In this document: positions 1 to 7,949 of the stretch, piece after piece | Layout of the letters: every line of letters begins with the position of its first letter | How positions within the stretch are numbered: position 1 is the first letter of the stretch | From: CAWGMT01 sp963823675 | Lineage (GTDB): Bacteria; Planctomycetota; Planctomycetia; Isosphaerales; Isosphaeraceae | Assembly (NCBI GenBank): GCA_963823675.1 | Contig: CAWGMT010000011.1 | Coordinates: 372,001 to 436,000 of the forward strand | Direction: 5' to 3' | Length of the DNA: 64,000 bases | Translations under genes and position numbers: made by a program | Notes under the pieces: model-generated | Seen by the model: the letters and a program-made list of their open reading frames with translations, nothing else | The model's database searches: none | Told to the model about the DNA's origin: nothing

Positions 1-2
1 GC

Positions 3-521
3 CACAAGAGCTGGGTCTGCCGGCGCCTGGCGCTGTTGGAGAAGCTCAGCACCGACGTGCGTCAGGACCTGGAAGTAGGGCTGCTCAGTGCGACCGCGGC
101 CCGGGAGATCGCCCGGTTGCCCGCGGGCAACCAATCGGAAGTGGTGGATGTAACGCGGCGCGAGGCGCTCAGCGGCGAGGAGCTCAGGGGTGTGGTTCGC
201 CTCTTGTTGGAGTCGGTGACGGCGGAGCAAAAGATGTTCGTGCTGACCAAGCCGCGGGAGGCACTGGGGCATGTCGGTGACGTGGAGCCGAAAGGCTGGG
301 ACCCCCGGTTGAGTGCGCGCGGCAATCGCATCAGCAAGCAGTTGGCGGTGCTTTTGGACCGCCTGGCGTGGGTGGAGAACTTTCTGGATTGTCATGGCTG
401 GACGTCGCTGACAGCGGCTGACCGTCTGGTCCTGGGCCCCATTTTTCAGCGGCTTTCCCGTGACGCGAAGTGCGTGGCGGAGGGAGCCGGCGACTTGGCC
501 GTGGAGATGCAAAACCGATGA
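3..521 (+). CDS. ParB/KorB-like HTH protein, 5'-truncated by the window edge
   Basis: The frame is open from the first complete codon and reads HKSWVCRRLALLEKLS, which matches the helix-turn-helix of ParB/KorB proteins (HKSWVSRRLALVERL type). A C-terminal helical part follows (LSATAAREIARLPAGNQ). The beginning, including any ParB-like N-terminal domain, lies to the left. The stop overlaps the istA start in an ATGA arrangement, so the gene is probably translated together with the transposase. Its likely role is DNA binding or transposition control within this IS21 element; this is inferred from position and HTH similarity. A start at TTG 36 is unlikely because the frame continues upstream in homologous sequence. 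Confidence 0.65.
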   Translation, partial: HKSWVCRRLALLEKLSTDVRQDLEVGLLSATAAREIARLPAGNQSEVVDVTRREALSGEELRGVVRLLLESVTAEQKMFVLTKPREALGHVGDVEPKGWDPRLSARGNRISKQLAVLLDRLAWVENFLDCHGWTSLTAADRLVLGPIFQRLSRDAKCVAEGAGDLAVEMQNR

Positions 522-2119
522 ACGACGCCCTGATTCACGAGATCGTGGTCCGCTTCCGCGGCGGTGCTTCGATGCGGCGGATCGCCCAGAGCCTGCACAT
601 CAGCCGCCGCACGGTCAAGCGAGCCCTGGACCATATCGAGCTGGTCCGCGGCGCCGGTTGCAAGTCGGGACCAGCCCAGCCCAGAACGCAGCGAGGCAGT
701 CAGGTCGACGCCCACGTGGGGGCAATCACCGACCTGCTGGCCCGATACCCCGACATCACGACGCAACGAATCCACGAGGAGTTGCGCCGGCTCGGTTACC
801 AGGGGAGCTACTCGCTTTTGAACCAACGGGTGCGCGAGCTGCGCCCCCGCCCCGTCATCCAGCCCGTGCGGCGGTTCGAGACTGCGCCGGGAGAGCAGGC
901 GCAGATGGATTACTCCACCTACGACATCGACTTCACAAGCGAAGGGCGCCGCCGGGTTCACGCCTTCAGCTATGTGCTGGGCTACTCGCGCCGGCAGTAC
1001 CTGCACTTCGTCGAGAGCCAGGACTTCGCCACGACCATCCGGCAGCATGTCCGTGCGTTCGAGCACCTGGGCGGAGTCGCGGCGACTTGTCTTTATGACA
1101 ACATGAAAGTCGTGGTGACTGGCTACGACGGCGGCGAGCCGATCTATAACACGCGGTTTCTGGGATTCGCGGCCCATTATGGATTTCGCCCGATCGCCTG
1201 CCGGGTGCGACGGCCCCAAACCAAGGGAAAGGTGGAAAGGCCCTTTGGATATGCGGAATCCAGCTTGTTGGGCGGCCGTGATTTCCATTCCCTGGAGCAC
1301 TTGAACGAAACGACCGCTTGGTGGCTGGCCGAAGTCGCCGATGTGCGCCTCCATCGTGAGACCAAGGCACGCCCGTTGGATCGGCACGCCCAGGAACAGC
1401 CCCACCTGATCCCGCTGCCGGCGCAGCCTTTCGACACCGCCGAGGTCGTCTACCGAACCGTCGACGCCGACGGCTTCGTGGTCCACCGCGCCAACTTCTA
1501 TGGCGCACCGTGGTATCTGATCGGACATCCGGTCGTGGTGCGAACGACCGAAGACGAGCTCATCATCCACGACCAAGCGTTCGTCTTGGCAGTGCGCCAC
1601 CGGTTACTTCCGAGAACGGTGACTGGCCAGCGGAGTGACTGCAAAGACCGTGAGCCGCCCCGTGATCCACAACGCCGCTCTCAACAGTTGGCCGAGCGAT
1701 TCGCGGAGCTCGGCCCAATCGGCAGTCGCTTCCTCGAGGGCCTGCTGAGTTGTAGCCGATACGGCAAGAACCAGGCGGAACGCGTGCTTGTGCTCAGTGC
1801 CGCCTACCCGCGTCATGATGTGCTCTCGGCACTGGAGCGGGCCGTGCGCTATGGGGCCTTCTCCCTGGCGGCCGTCCAACGCATCCTGGCGGCGCGGAGC
1901 CAACCCAAGACACCGCTGGACGCGCTGGCGGAGGAGCATCGGTCCTACCTGGACGGCCTTCTCGATAGCGACCCGGCACCTCCCCGACCCACCTCTGACT
2001 ATCAAGACCTGTTGCGCGAGGAACCCGACAATGGCGGATCGATCGTGCCCCCCTGGGAAGAGATCCCCGAAGAACCCCAACCCGACGACCGCGACGGTGA
2101 CTCCGCGGAGCCTGCATGA
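518..2119 (+). CDS. istA: IS21-family transposase IstA
   Basis: A 533-residue DDE transposase. The N-terminus has a helix-turn-helix (FRGGASMRRIAQSLHISRRTVKRAL, roughly residues 13-37). The rve-type catalytic core follows, with Asp131 (QMDYS), Asp194 (YDNMK) and Glu240 (KGKVERP) as the DDE triad. The C-terminal part carries the usual IstA beta-rich Mu-transposase-like domain (DGFVVHRANFYGAPWYL). The ATG at 518 is chosen because it overlaps the upstream stop and starts the family-typical N-terminus (MNDALIHEIVVRF). Length and motif order are normal, so the enzyme looks intact and able to cut and join element ends with IstB. Confidence 0.93.
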   Translation: MNDALIHEIVVRFRGGASMRRIAQSLHISRRTVKRALDHIELVRGAGCKSGPAQPRTQRGSQVDAHVGAITDLLARYPDITTQRIHEELRRLGYQGSYSLLNQRVRELRPRPVIQPVRRFETAPGEQAQMDYSTYDIDFTSEGRRRVHAFSYVLGYSRRQYLHFVESQDFATTIRQHVRAFEHLGGVAATCLYDNMKVVVTGYDGGEPIYNTRFLGFAAHYGFRPIACRVRRPQTKGKVERPFGYAESSLLGGRDFHSLEHLNETTAWWLAEVADVRLHRETKARPLDRHAQEQPHLIPLPAQPFDTAEVVYRTVDADGFVVHRANFYGAPWYLIGHPVVVRTTEDELIIHDQAFVLAVRHRLLPRTVTGQRSDCKDREPPRDPQRRSQQLAERFAELGPIGSRFLEGLLSCSRYGKNQAERVLVLSAAYPRHDVLSALERAVRYGAFSLAAVQRILAARSQPKTPLDALAEEHRSYLDGLLDSDPAPPRPTSDYQDLLREEPDNGGSIVPPWEEIPEEPQPDDRDGDSAEPA

Positions 2120-2888
2120 CGACGTCACAGCCGCGCTGCGAACTCTGGGCGTCGCGGTGACACCGGCCATGCTCGACGCGGCCCTCTCGGCGGCGGAGCG
2201 GGAATTACTGAGCCACCTGGCGTTCCTCCATCGCCTGCTGGCGGAGCCTGCCGAGAATCGTAGGCAGCGGGCAGTCAACCGGCGGATTCGTGCGGCCAAG
2301 TTCCGCGAACTGACCACCCTGGAAGGTTTTGACTGGGCGTTCAATGCCAAGGGGATCGATCGGCGGACGATCGAGCAACTGGCCACGTGTGACTTCGTGC
2401 GCCGCCGCGAGAACGTTGTCCTGGTGGGTCAAAGTGGCCTGGGCAAGACTCGGATTCTCCAAGCGATCGGCCGGGCCGCGTGCGTGCTGGGTTATCACGT
2501 CCGTTATGCGACCAGCGCCAAGCTGCTCCAGGAATTTACGGCGGCGATGGCCGACGGGACCTTTGCTCGGACGCTCAATGCTTACGCGCGATTGGACCTG
2601 TTGCTGATCGACGAGTTTGGTTTCGACCGTTTGGAGCGTGAAGTCCAGGCTCAGGCCAGCACGGTTTACTATCGTCTGCTCGATGCCCGCACTGGCCGAC
2701 GTTCGACTGCGTTGGCGACCAATATCGACTTCAAAGCCTGGGCTGACTATCTCGCCGATCCGCCGTTAGCGACCGCGTTTCTGGACCGATTGGTCGATGG
2801 CGCCGTGATCTTGAAGCTTACTGGTCGTTCCTACCGCGCCTCTCGCTCTCGGCCCGTTTTCGGGACCAATGAGGCCGACCGAACTTAA
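2097..2888 (+). CDS. istB: IS21-family helper ATPase IstB
   Basis: An AAA+ ATPase of 263 residues that assists IstA in target selection and strand transfer. Walker A is GQSGLGKT and Walker B is LLLIDEFGF. The C-terminal ...FLDRLVDGAVILKLTGRSYR is the classical IstB ending. No ATG is available at the right place. GTG 2097 gives a normal-length protein that overlaps the istA end by 23 nt, so translational coupling is likely. A CTG at 2112 is an alternative. The gene appears intact. Confidence 0.88.
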   Translation: MTPRSLHDDVTAALRTLGVAVTPAMLDAALSAAERELLSHLAFLHRLLAEPAENRRQRAVNRRIRAAKFRELTTLEGFDWAFNAKGIDRRTIEQLATCDFVRRRENVVLVGQSGLGKTRILQAIGRAACVLGYHVRYATSAKLLQEFTAAMADGTFARTLNAYARLDLLLIDEFGFDRLEREVQAQASTVYYRLLDARTGRRSTALATNIDFKAWADYLADPPLATAFLDRLVDGAVILKLTGRSYRASRSRPVFGTNEADRT

Positions 2889-3027
2889 GCGATCTGTCAC
2901 CGCGACGATCGCCCTGCCTGCTGCCTCCCGCCCCGATTGTCCGCCGGCCGCGACGGAGTTGCGACCGCGCAGGAATCGTCATCTTCACTCCAATCCAGCC
3001 AATCACACCGCGCCGCAACCGCTCAGG

Positions 3028-3058
3028 TGGTACCCGGTGGTCTCCGAAAGTGGTACCC
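3028..3058 (+). repeat. Two TGGTACCC motifs, candidate right-end repeats of the IS21 element
   Basis: TGGTACCC occurs at 3028-3035 and again at 3051-3058, a 23-bp spacing, about 140 bp after istB. Short spaced end repeats are typical of IS21 termini. The matching left end is outside the window, so the assignment is inferential. Confidence 0.4.
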
Positions 3059-3215
3059 TTTCTGGTTGCAAACGACGGTATCTGGCTAAGAGCGACTCCG
3101 AGCACCTGGAATATGCGACCCACCCAAGGCGAATCCTGGTGACGCACAATAAGAGACTTCTCGCTCAACACCACCACGTATGAGTAGAGACTCGTGGGAA
3201 AATAAAGAGGATTTG

Positions 3216-3320
3216 AACCACGAAGGACGCAAAGATCATAAAGAATTGCGAATTCACCCGTGATAATCGACTCGTCTCAAATCTGACTCCTCCTTCGTGC
3301 TCTTTGTGCCCTTGGTGGTT
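3216..3320. repeat. MITE-like inverted repeat (AACCACGAAGG family)
   Basis: An AACCACGAAGGACGCAAAG arm at the left is mirrored at the right by a tract reading CTTTGTGCCCTTGGTGGTT. The pair encloses about 105 bp of non-coding DNA. A related but different element lies at 12391-12532. Such arms are a common dispersed non-coding repeat in large bacterial genomes. No transposase is inside. Confidence 0.5.
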
Positions 3321-3399
3321 CTCGCTGCTTGTTCGCATCAGCATGCTGGTCTGACCTCACGCTCGGTGGTGTTCACCGAAAACTGTCAACGCGCGGAGC

Positions 3400-3894
3400 T
3401 CACGCGCCGCCCTTATCGTGAAGCATTTGCAGCGTGGCTTCCAGGAGAGGCAGTACGGCCAGATCTTTGGCGCGACCGGCGGCACGCTTGGTGCGGATCA
3501 AGTCTTCAAGCGCCAGCACTTTCACCGTGTGGCCCGCCACGTCCATCTCGACGGCACGGCCCACAATCGCGTCATACCCGCCAATTGCGGACATCTCGCC
3601 CAGCAGGTCGAGCGATTCGCCCTCGGCCTCGAGAGTGAAGTTCATGCCAAACTGCAGCGAGCGCTCGTCGAAGATGTTGGGCACGCCCTCAGGCAGACCC
3701 CGCAGGCGCAGTTGAAACGGGGCCAGCGCCTCGGCCAAACGGCTGAGGTTGTCGCTGGTGCGCCGGTAGCACAGATCGAGATCCCGAGTGACGATCGGCG
3801 CTCCCTGAAGCACGGCGCTGACGCCGCCAACCACGATGAACTCAACCTTACCGCTGCTCAGGGCGCTGACGACTCGTTCGGGGAAGTTCTGCAC
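3400..3894 (-). CDS. MNT-type nucleotidyltransferase, possible toxin or antitoxin component
   Basis: A 164-residue protein with a minimal nucleotidyltransferase fold: GGVSAVLQG near residues 23-31 is the glycine/serine strand-turn, and RDLDLCY (about residues 37-43) supplies the paired acidic residues. The C-terminal ALEDLIRTKRAAGRAKDLAVL motif is typical of stand-alone bacterial nucleotidyltransferases related to AbiEii/MNT proteins. These often sit in two-gene modules, where one partner modifies tRNA or the other protein. Here a small gene overlaps its 5' end by 47 nt. Which substrate it modifies cannot be read from sequence. Confidence 0.72.
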   Translation of the reverse strand: MQNFPERVVSALSSGKVEFIVVGGVSAVLQGAPIVTRDLDLCYRRTSDNLSRLAEALAPFQLRLRGLPEGVPNIFDERSLQFGMNFTLEAEGESLDLLGEMSAIGGYDAIVGRAVEMDVAGHTVKVLALEDLIRTKRAAGRAKDLAVLPLLEATLQMLHDKGGA

Positions 3895-4072
3895 GACGCA
3901 CAGCCTCCTTTAGGAAGAGGCGCCAGGATTCGTGGTGCCGCAATCGTTCGGTGGGGGTCAGCCGTAGTTGCTGCGCGATCTGCGTCCGATCGACGTCCCC
4001 TTGATGACCGAGGTCGAACAGGGTCGGGTCCGGCTGCGCGGGCTTCAGCGTGGAGATGGTTCCGGCTTTCAT
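3848..4072 (-). CDS. Small protein overlapping the nucleotidyltransferase gene
   Basis: A 74-residue protein with the segment LTPTERLRHHESWRLFLKEA, a pattern often seen in small proteins encoded directly before nucleotidyltransferases. It ends 47 nt inside the downstream gene, so the two are probably one operon. It may be the partner of the module. There is no recognisable catalytic motif, and the function is unassigned. Confidence 0.5.
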   Translation of the reverse strand: MKAGTISTLKPAQPDPTLFDLGHQGDVDRTQIAQQLRLTPTERLRHHESWRLFLKEAVRRAELPRTSRQRPEQR

Positions 4073-4385
4073 GCCGGTATTATACCCCGGATGGTTCGCC
4101 AGGCAAACGCTACCCGAAGCTGATCAACGACGACGAGAAATTGCTAGAGAACTCGTACGTGGTCCCCGACGCGGCGCTGGCCGATGCGGCGCCGGCGCTC
4201 GGATGGGAAACAAGGACGCAACTAGTTTATCGCCCCGGGGGGAGGATCACGGACGCAACGCCTTGGGAGCGAAACAAGGGAGAGCTCACCGTGTCTGACG
4301 TTCTGCATTTCGGGCACCTGCACTTTGCTACCGCGTCGAGTCGGTTGGAGTCTGGCTTGTCTTGCGCGGCCGACCCTCTGGGCGT

Positions 4386-4676
4386 ACGGTGTGCTCCAGG
4401 CCGAGTTCCTTGACCGTTCGGCTGACCCACTCGTCGCCGCCATAGGGTCTTCCGGGCTCGAGGCTCGAGGCGCACTCGCTTTAATTCGTCGCAGTCGATG
4501 GTGCATTGACGCGAGCCGTCCAGTTGGCGGACGGTGTGCTCCAGGCCGAGTTTCTTTACCGTTCGGCTGACCCACTCGTCGTGCCATAGGGTCTTCCGCG
4601 CTCGAGGCTCAGGCGCACTCGCTTTAATTCGTTCGCGGTCAATGGTGCATTGACGCGAGCCGTCCAGTTTGCCGGC
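4386..4676. repeat. Tandem duplication (~145 bp) of the RAYT 3' end
   Basis: Positions 4386-4530 and 4531-4676 are near-identical head-to-tail copies covering the last ~50 codons of the RAYT transposase. On the minus strand the outer copy reads GRPYGGDEWVS, the family consensus. The copy fused to the complete gene has one base fewer and shifts frame to GRPYGTTSGSAER-stop. Between 4073 and 4386 I see no recognisable gene. Confidence 0.75.
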
Positions 4677-5170
4677 CGCTCCACCGGCCAGGGTGACAAC
4701 AAGACCTGGATCGCCTTGTCGCCGTGCACCCTCGACCACAGGCTGCCCCATCGCCACAGTTGCGCTCTCTCGACCAGACCCGCCGACACGGGATTTCGCT
4801 CGACGTAGCGCAACAAGGACAACAAGTGGCCGTCACTCTGCACCGGGAAACTCTTGAACCGTCCTTGATAGAGGTGGCCGTACCCCACGGTTCGGTGCGA
4901 AACGCGCCAGCGCATCGCGTGCGTGTGCGCAAGTTTCCGGAAGAAGCCTGTCAATTGACCATCCTCCTCCGGCCAGACAACAAAGTGCCAGTGATTGGAC
5001 AAAACACAATACGACAGGATACGCAGAGGTTGCCGCTGGTGCGACTCGACCATGACGCGCTCGAACGCCTCAAAGTCGGCCTCCTTTCGGAACATATGCA
5101 TCCTGCCGACCGATCGGTTAAGGACGTGATAAACAAATCCCCCAGGCGCTACTCTCGCTGTTCTTGGCAT
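4556..5170 (-). CDS. REP-associated tyrosine transposase (RAYT, Y1/IS200-like), 3' frameshift
   Basis: A protein of about 204 residues starting MPRTARVAPGGFVYHVLNR, the standard RAYT N-terminus. The HUH signature is SNHWHFVVWP, and the downstream catalytic-tyrosine helix region is YLRYVERNPVSAGLVERA-like. The ATG at 5170 is preferred over one six codons upstream because it matches the family start. The normal C-terminus (GDEWVSRTVKKLGLEHTVR) is out of frame through loss of one base near 4583. The core may still be functional. RAYTs bind and mobilise REP palindromes, and a REP-like repeat lies directly upstream (5182-5234). Confidence 0.85.
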   Translation of the reverse strand: MPRTARVAPGGFVYHVLNRSVGRMHMFRKEADFEAFERVMVESHQRQPLRILSYCVLSNHWHFVVWPEEDGQLTGFFRKLAHTHAMRWRVSHRTVGYGHLYQGRFKSFPVQSDGHLLSLLRYVERNPVSAGLVERAQLWRWGSLWSRVHGDKAIQVLLSPWPVERPANWTARVNAPLTANELKRVRLSLERGRPYGTTSGSAER

Positions 5171-5181
5171 AACAGGAAGAA

Positions 5182-5234
5182 ATACCAAAACGCCGGATCG
5201 GCGTCAATACTCGTTGCGTCCCTGTTTCCGTCCC
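5182..5234. repeat. REP-like 53-bp repeat, copy 1
   Basis: It contains the palindrome ACGCCG-GAT-CGGCGT and lies just upstream of the RAYT start. A copy with only two differences lies in the same orientation at 7709-7761. The two copies lie on either side of the decarboxylase gene. Confidence 0.75.
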
Positions 5235-6938
5235 TCACCCGTGGCGTGTCAGCAATGGGATTTGCGCATCCGTTGCTGTCTGTGGCCCACGTGGTCCGTA
5301 ATCGGTGTCGGCGATCGCGTGACCACCAAGGATCAAATCGAGCGGCGCATCGTGCTTGTCCATGACACACTCCACAAAGACCATGCCAGAATGCGGAGAA
5401 TCCAGGACCTTCTGCAATCCGTTGCTGGTCGTTACAACGTAGGCTTCCGCCTTCTTGTCTCGACTGAAGACAGTTGGCAATTCCGAGTACCGCCAGTTCG
5501 CGATCTCGTTGTATTTCGCGTCCTTTCCCAGAACGCATCTCTCCACTGTGTACCCCTCGTTCTGGTTGACGAAGATCCAGGGCTTAAGGTCATGCCGCAT
5601 CACGGTCGAGATCTCTTGCACAGTCATCTGGAGAGATCCTTCTCCGGTAAGCAAGATGTGACGCCGTCCGGGGGAAGCGAGGATGGCTCCGAGCAGCGCG
5701 CCTGTTGCGTACCCGATCGAACACCAGACGAACGCCGCTGTGATATAGGTGCAGTCGTCGGGCAGAGTCAGTCGACCGAATCCGGCGCTCGATGTTCCGT
5801 CTTCGACAACGATGACATCTCCGGGACGCAGAAAATTCTGCATCGCCTTCCAAAATGCGTCTTGGGTGAGGGGATCGTCCGAGGGAACGAAGGACACCTG
5901 CTTTGATGGACGAGCCGGCTGTTTCTGCGCAACCATGCCCGGAGAGGAGTCAACGATGGACTGCAACAGCTCCGCGAGATAAACACCCTGATAATTCTTA
6001 TCTGCCGTATCGACGTAGCTGGAATGAAGGTGGATGGCAGAAGCGGGCAGTTTGTCGGTGAAAAAACCAGTCGTCGATTCGACGCGCCTGTAACCAACCG
6101 TCAGCAGACAATCACTGCCTTCAATTGCCTCGCGCGTTGCGGAGCCGCTTCCCATGCCCGCGTAGGTTCCGACGAAATGAGTGGAAGTCTCGGGGACAGC
6201 TCCTTTAGCACAGTTCAGAGTCGCGACCTGCATCTGAAATCGTTCGGCGAGTTCCATAATCTGCCGGGAGACGCCGAAGCGGATCGCGTCCAGATCCAGT
6301 AGAATCGCAGGCGACTTGGCGGCCTTCAATCTCTCCAGAATCATTCCGGTGCAGGCTTTCAGGTTGTCCTGGTCGCTTGGGATCATTTCGAGTTTGAGAG
6401 GACGTTCGGGCACCTCGATCTCGAGATAAGAGATGTCGGAGGGCAGTTCCAGGTAAACTGGAAGCTTTCGGCGCCACGCCGTCAGTATGAGCCGATCGAT
6501 CTCCGCTACCGCATTCTCCGGAGTGAGTCGCGCTTGGGCATCCGTCACCTCGGCGAACATACGACAGAAGTTCCCTTTTTCTCGATCGGCGAGAGTGTGG
6601 TGCATCAGATCTCCACGTTGAATGGCACGCAGTGGAATGGAACCGGAAATGCAGATCACGGGAACATGTTCGCTGTAGGCGCCCGCGATGCCGTTGATCG
6701 CGCTGAGCGCGCCGACACCGTGCGTCACAATCAGGGCACCAAGGCCGATGATTCGCGCATACGCATCGGTCGCGTAGGACGCGTTGAGTTCGTTGCAATT
6801 TCCAATCCAGGCCGGTTCACCCCGGTCCTCAAGCTGTTGCATGAGTTCGAGATTGTAATCGCCAGGCACACCGAAGATGTGCCGAATACCAGCTTCTTGC
6901 AGGCGGCGAAGCAGAAAGTTTCCGATCGACTGGTTCAT
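5235..6938 (-). CDS. Thiamine-diphosphate-dependent pyruvate/indolepyruvate decarboxylase
   Basis: A 567-residue 2-oxo acid decarboxylase of the PDC/IPDC family, cytosolic and probably tetrameric by family. Glu50 (GNCNELNASY) activates the cofactor. His113-His114 (LMHHTLAD) is the PDC-specific active-site pair. The TPP/Mg motif is GEGS (432-435) up to NQN (458-460), where most members have GDGS and NN. GYTVE follows with the conserved Glu466. The ATG at 6938 is chosen because GGGAGA lies just upstream and the family N-terminus begins here, although the frame is open further upstream. Substrate (pyruvate or indolepyruvate) cannot be decided. The base composition looks less GC-rich than the neighbours, and the gene is surrounded by RAYT debris, suggesting acquisition. 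Confidence 0.88.
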   Translation of the reverse strand: MNQSIGNFLLRRLQEAGIRHIFGVPGDYNLELMQQLEDRGEPAWIGNCNELNASYATDAYARIIGLGALIVTHGVGALSAINGIAGAYSEHVPVICISGSIPLRAIQRGDLMHHTLADREKGNFCRMFAEVTDAQARLTPENAVAEIDRLILTAWRRKLPVYLELPSDISYLEIEVPERPLKLEMIPSDQDNLKACTGMILERLKAAKSPAILLDLDAIRFGVSRQIMELAERFQMQVATLNCAKGAVPETSTHFVGTYAGMGSGSATREAIEGSDCLLTVGYRRVESTTGFFTDKLPASAIHLHSSYVDTADKNYQGVYLAELLQSIVDSSPGMVAQKQPARPSKQVSFVPSDDPLTQDAFWKAMQNFLRPGDVIVVEDGTSSAGFGRLTLPDDCTYITAAFVWCSIGYATGALLGAILASPGRRHILLTGEGSLQMTVQEISTVMRHDLKPWIFVNQNEGYTVERCVLGKDAKYNEIANWRYSELPTVFSRDKKAEAYVVTTSNGLQKVLDSPHSGMVFVECVMDKHDAPLDLILGGHAIADTDYGPRGPQTATDAQIPLLTRHG

Positions 6939-7182
6939 AGCGCATATCTCCCTACAGTGACTTGGTGAGCTGTATCCTGCCTGTCCGAGACGGTCGTTGC
7001 CGTGATGGTCTTGATCGGCGGATGCTCGAAGGTGACCCGCCAGTAGGCACGGCTTCGGCGAACGGGATGTGGACCTGCCCGACGAGGCCGGCCCCACGTC
7101 CCACACTCTTACTGAGCGGGGCGGGCGAACGACAAATTTGAAAAAACTAGCATGGCCGCCTTGAATTTCCGGGACCCTGGCC

Positions 7183-7377
7183 ATGAACGAAGAACAGACC
7201 ACCGTCATCATCGAGCGCTACCTGGACGCCTTGCAAGGGCACACCGCCGCCGAGCCAATCGTTCGCGAGCTGTTGGCACGGGCGGTCAACCGGCTGCGCC
7301 TGTTGTGCGCCGCTTTTCTGCACAAAAGCTACCCGCGGCTCACACGGCCGCCCGTGAACCTGGAGACGGGCGCGCTT
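7183..7377 (+). pseudogene. 5' fragment of a planctomycete ECF sigma factor, cut at a transposase junction
   Basis: About 65 codons read MNEEQTTVIIERYLDALQG... through RLLCAAFLHKSYPRLTRPP to NLET. This is the N-terminal region of a planctomycete-specific ECF sigma factor family. The homology ends abruptly near 7365-7378, exactly where reverse-strand transposase sequence begins. Sigma region 2 is incomplete and region 4 is absent, so it cannot function. Confidence 0.65.
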
Positions 7378-7597
7378 CGAGCTTCCCTTCGCGCTTCGAG
7401 TCCACCCCGCGCCGGTCCTCGATCGGGCACAGCCAGTGTGCTTCCTCGAGCCCCGCTGATATGGCCGATCCCGCGACGCTCCCCTTGCGATCTTTGGCTG
7501 CCTCGCCGAGCAAGAACGCCCGCCGCACGCAGCGCGTGATGCAGTGGTACCAGCGAGTAACGGCCGGGTCAATCAGATGGGCGCGCGCGATGGTCAT
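7365..7597 (-). pseudogene. Internally deleted copy of the 8.4-9.5 kb transposase
   Basis: The first ~36 codons (MTIARAHLIDPAVTRWYHC... through DRK) match the start of the intact transposase at 9455. The next codons (SVAGSAISAGLEEAHWLCPIEDRR) match its residues around 230-255. Roughly 190 codons, including the HUH motif, are missing. A GGGAGG ribosome-binding site 7 nt before the ATG is retained, which supports the equivalent start in the intact gene. It is a non-autonomous, dead derivative. Confidence 0.75.
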
Positions 7598-7708
7598 GAC
7601 GCAACCTCCCGGTGCGATCTACGTAGGTCGATTCCCGCGACCGCCCCAACCTACCAGATTCGACACCCGCAGTACCAGGGCGTGATGCCCGTCCCGTTAT
7701 TTCAAGGG

Positions 7709-7761
7709 ATACCAAAACGCCGGATCGGCGTCAATACTAGTTGCGTCCCCGTTTCCGTCCC
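7709..7761. repeat. REP-like 53-bp repeat, copy 2
   Basis: A direct copy of 5182-5234 with the same ACGCCG-GAT-CGGCGT palindrome. It lies about 110 bp upstream of the deleted transposase copy. The rest of 7762-7949 holds only a 10-bp inverted repeat (AAGGTGGATG at 7917, CATCCACCTT at 7951) and no gene. Confidence 0.75.
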
Positions 7762-7949
7762 CGCGCCGGGGCATCTGCGCCAGCCTCAAATTCCCTCGCT
7801 GCCTCCTGGAGCTTCCCCTTTTGACCTGCGCCCCAAAAACTGATCCACCCAAAGTAAATGGGATGCAGCTCTTTGTCACGCTCACATCAGTGGGATGGTT
7901 ATAGCTGGACCTAGCTAAGGTGGATGCCCCACCGTCTGCAGGCAGCGCG

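Larger units (their letters stand above)
1..3058 (+). mobile_element. IS21-family insertion sequence, left end outside the window
   Basis: Three overlapping plus-strand genes form a compact transposition unit: a ParB/KorB-like HTH protein, an IstA-type DDE transposase and an IstB-type AAA+ helper ATPase. The istA-istB order with overlapping frames is the hallmark of IS21. The right boundary is inferred from two TGGTACCC motifs downstream of istB, because IS21 ends usually carry several short repeats recognised by IstA. The left end and any target-site duplication cannot be seen. The right boundary is therefore approximate. Confidence 0.7.

Noticed and set aside
2869..3183. An open frame after istB
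   Set aside because: No family match, overlaps istB and runs through the presumed IS end; not supported as a gene.
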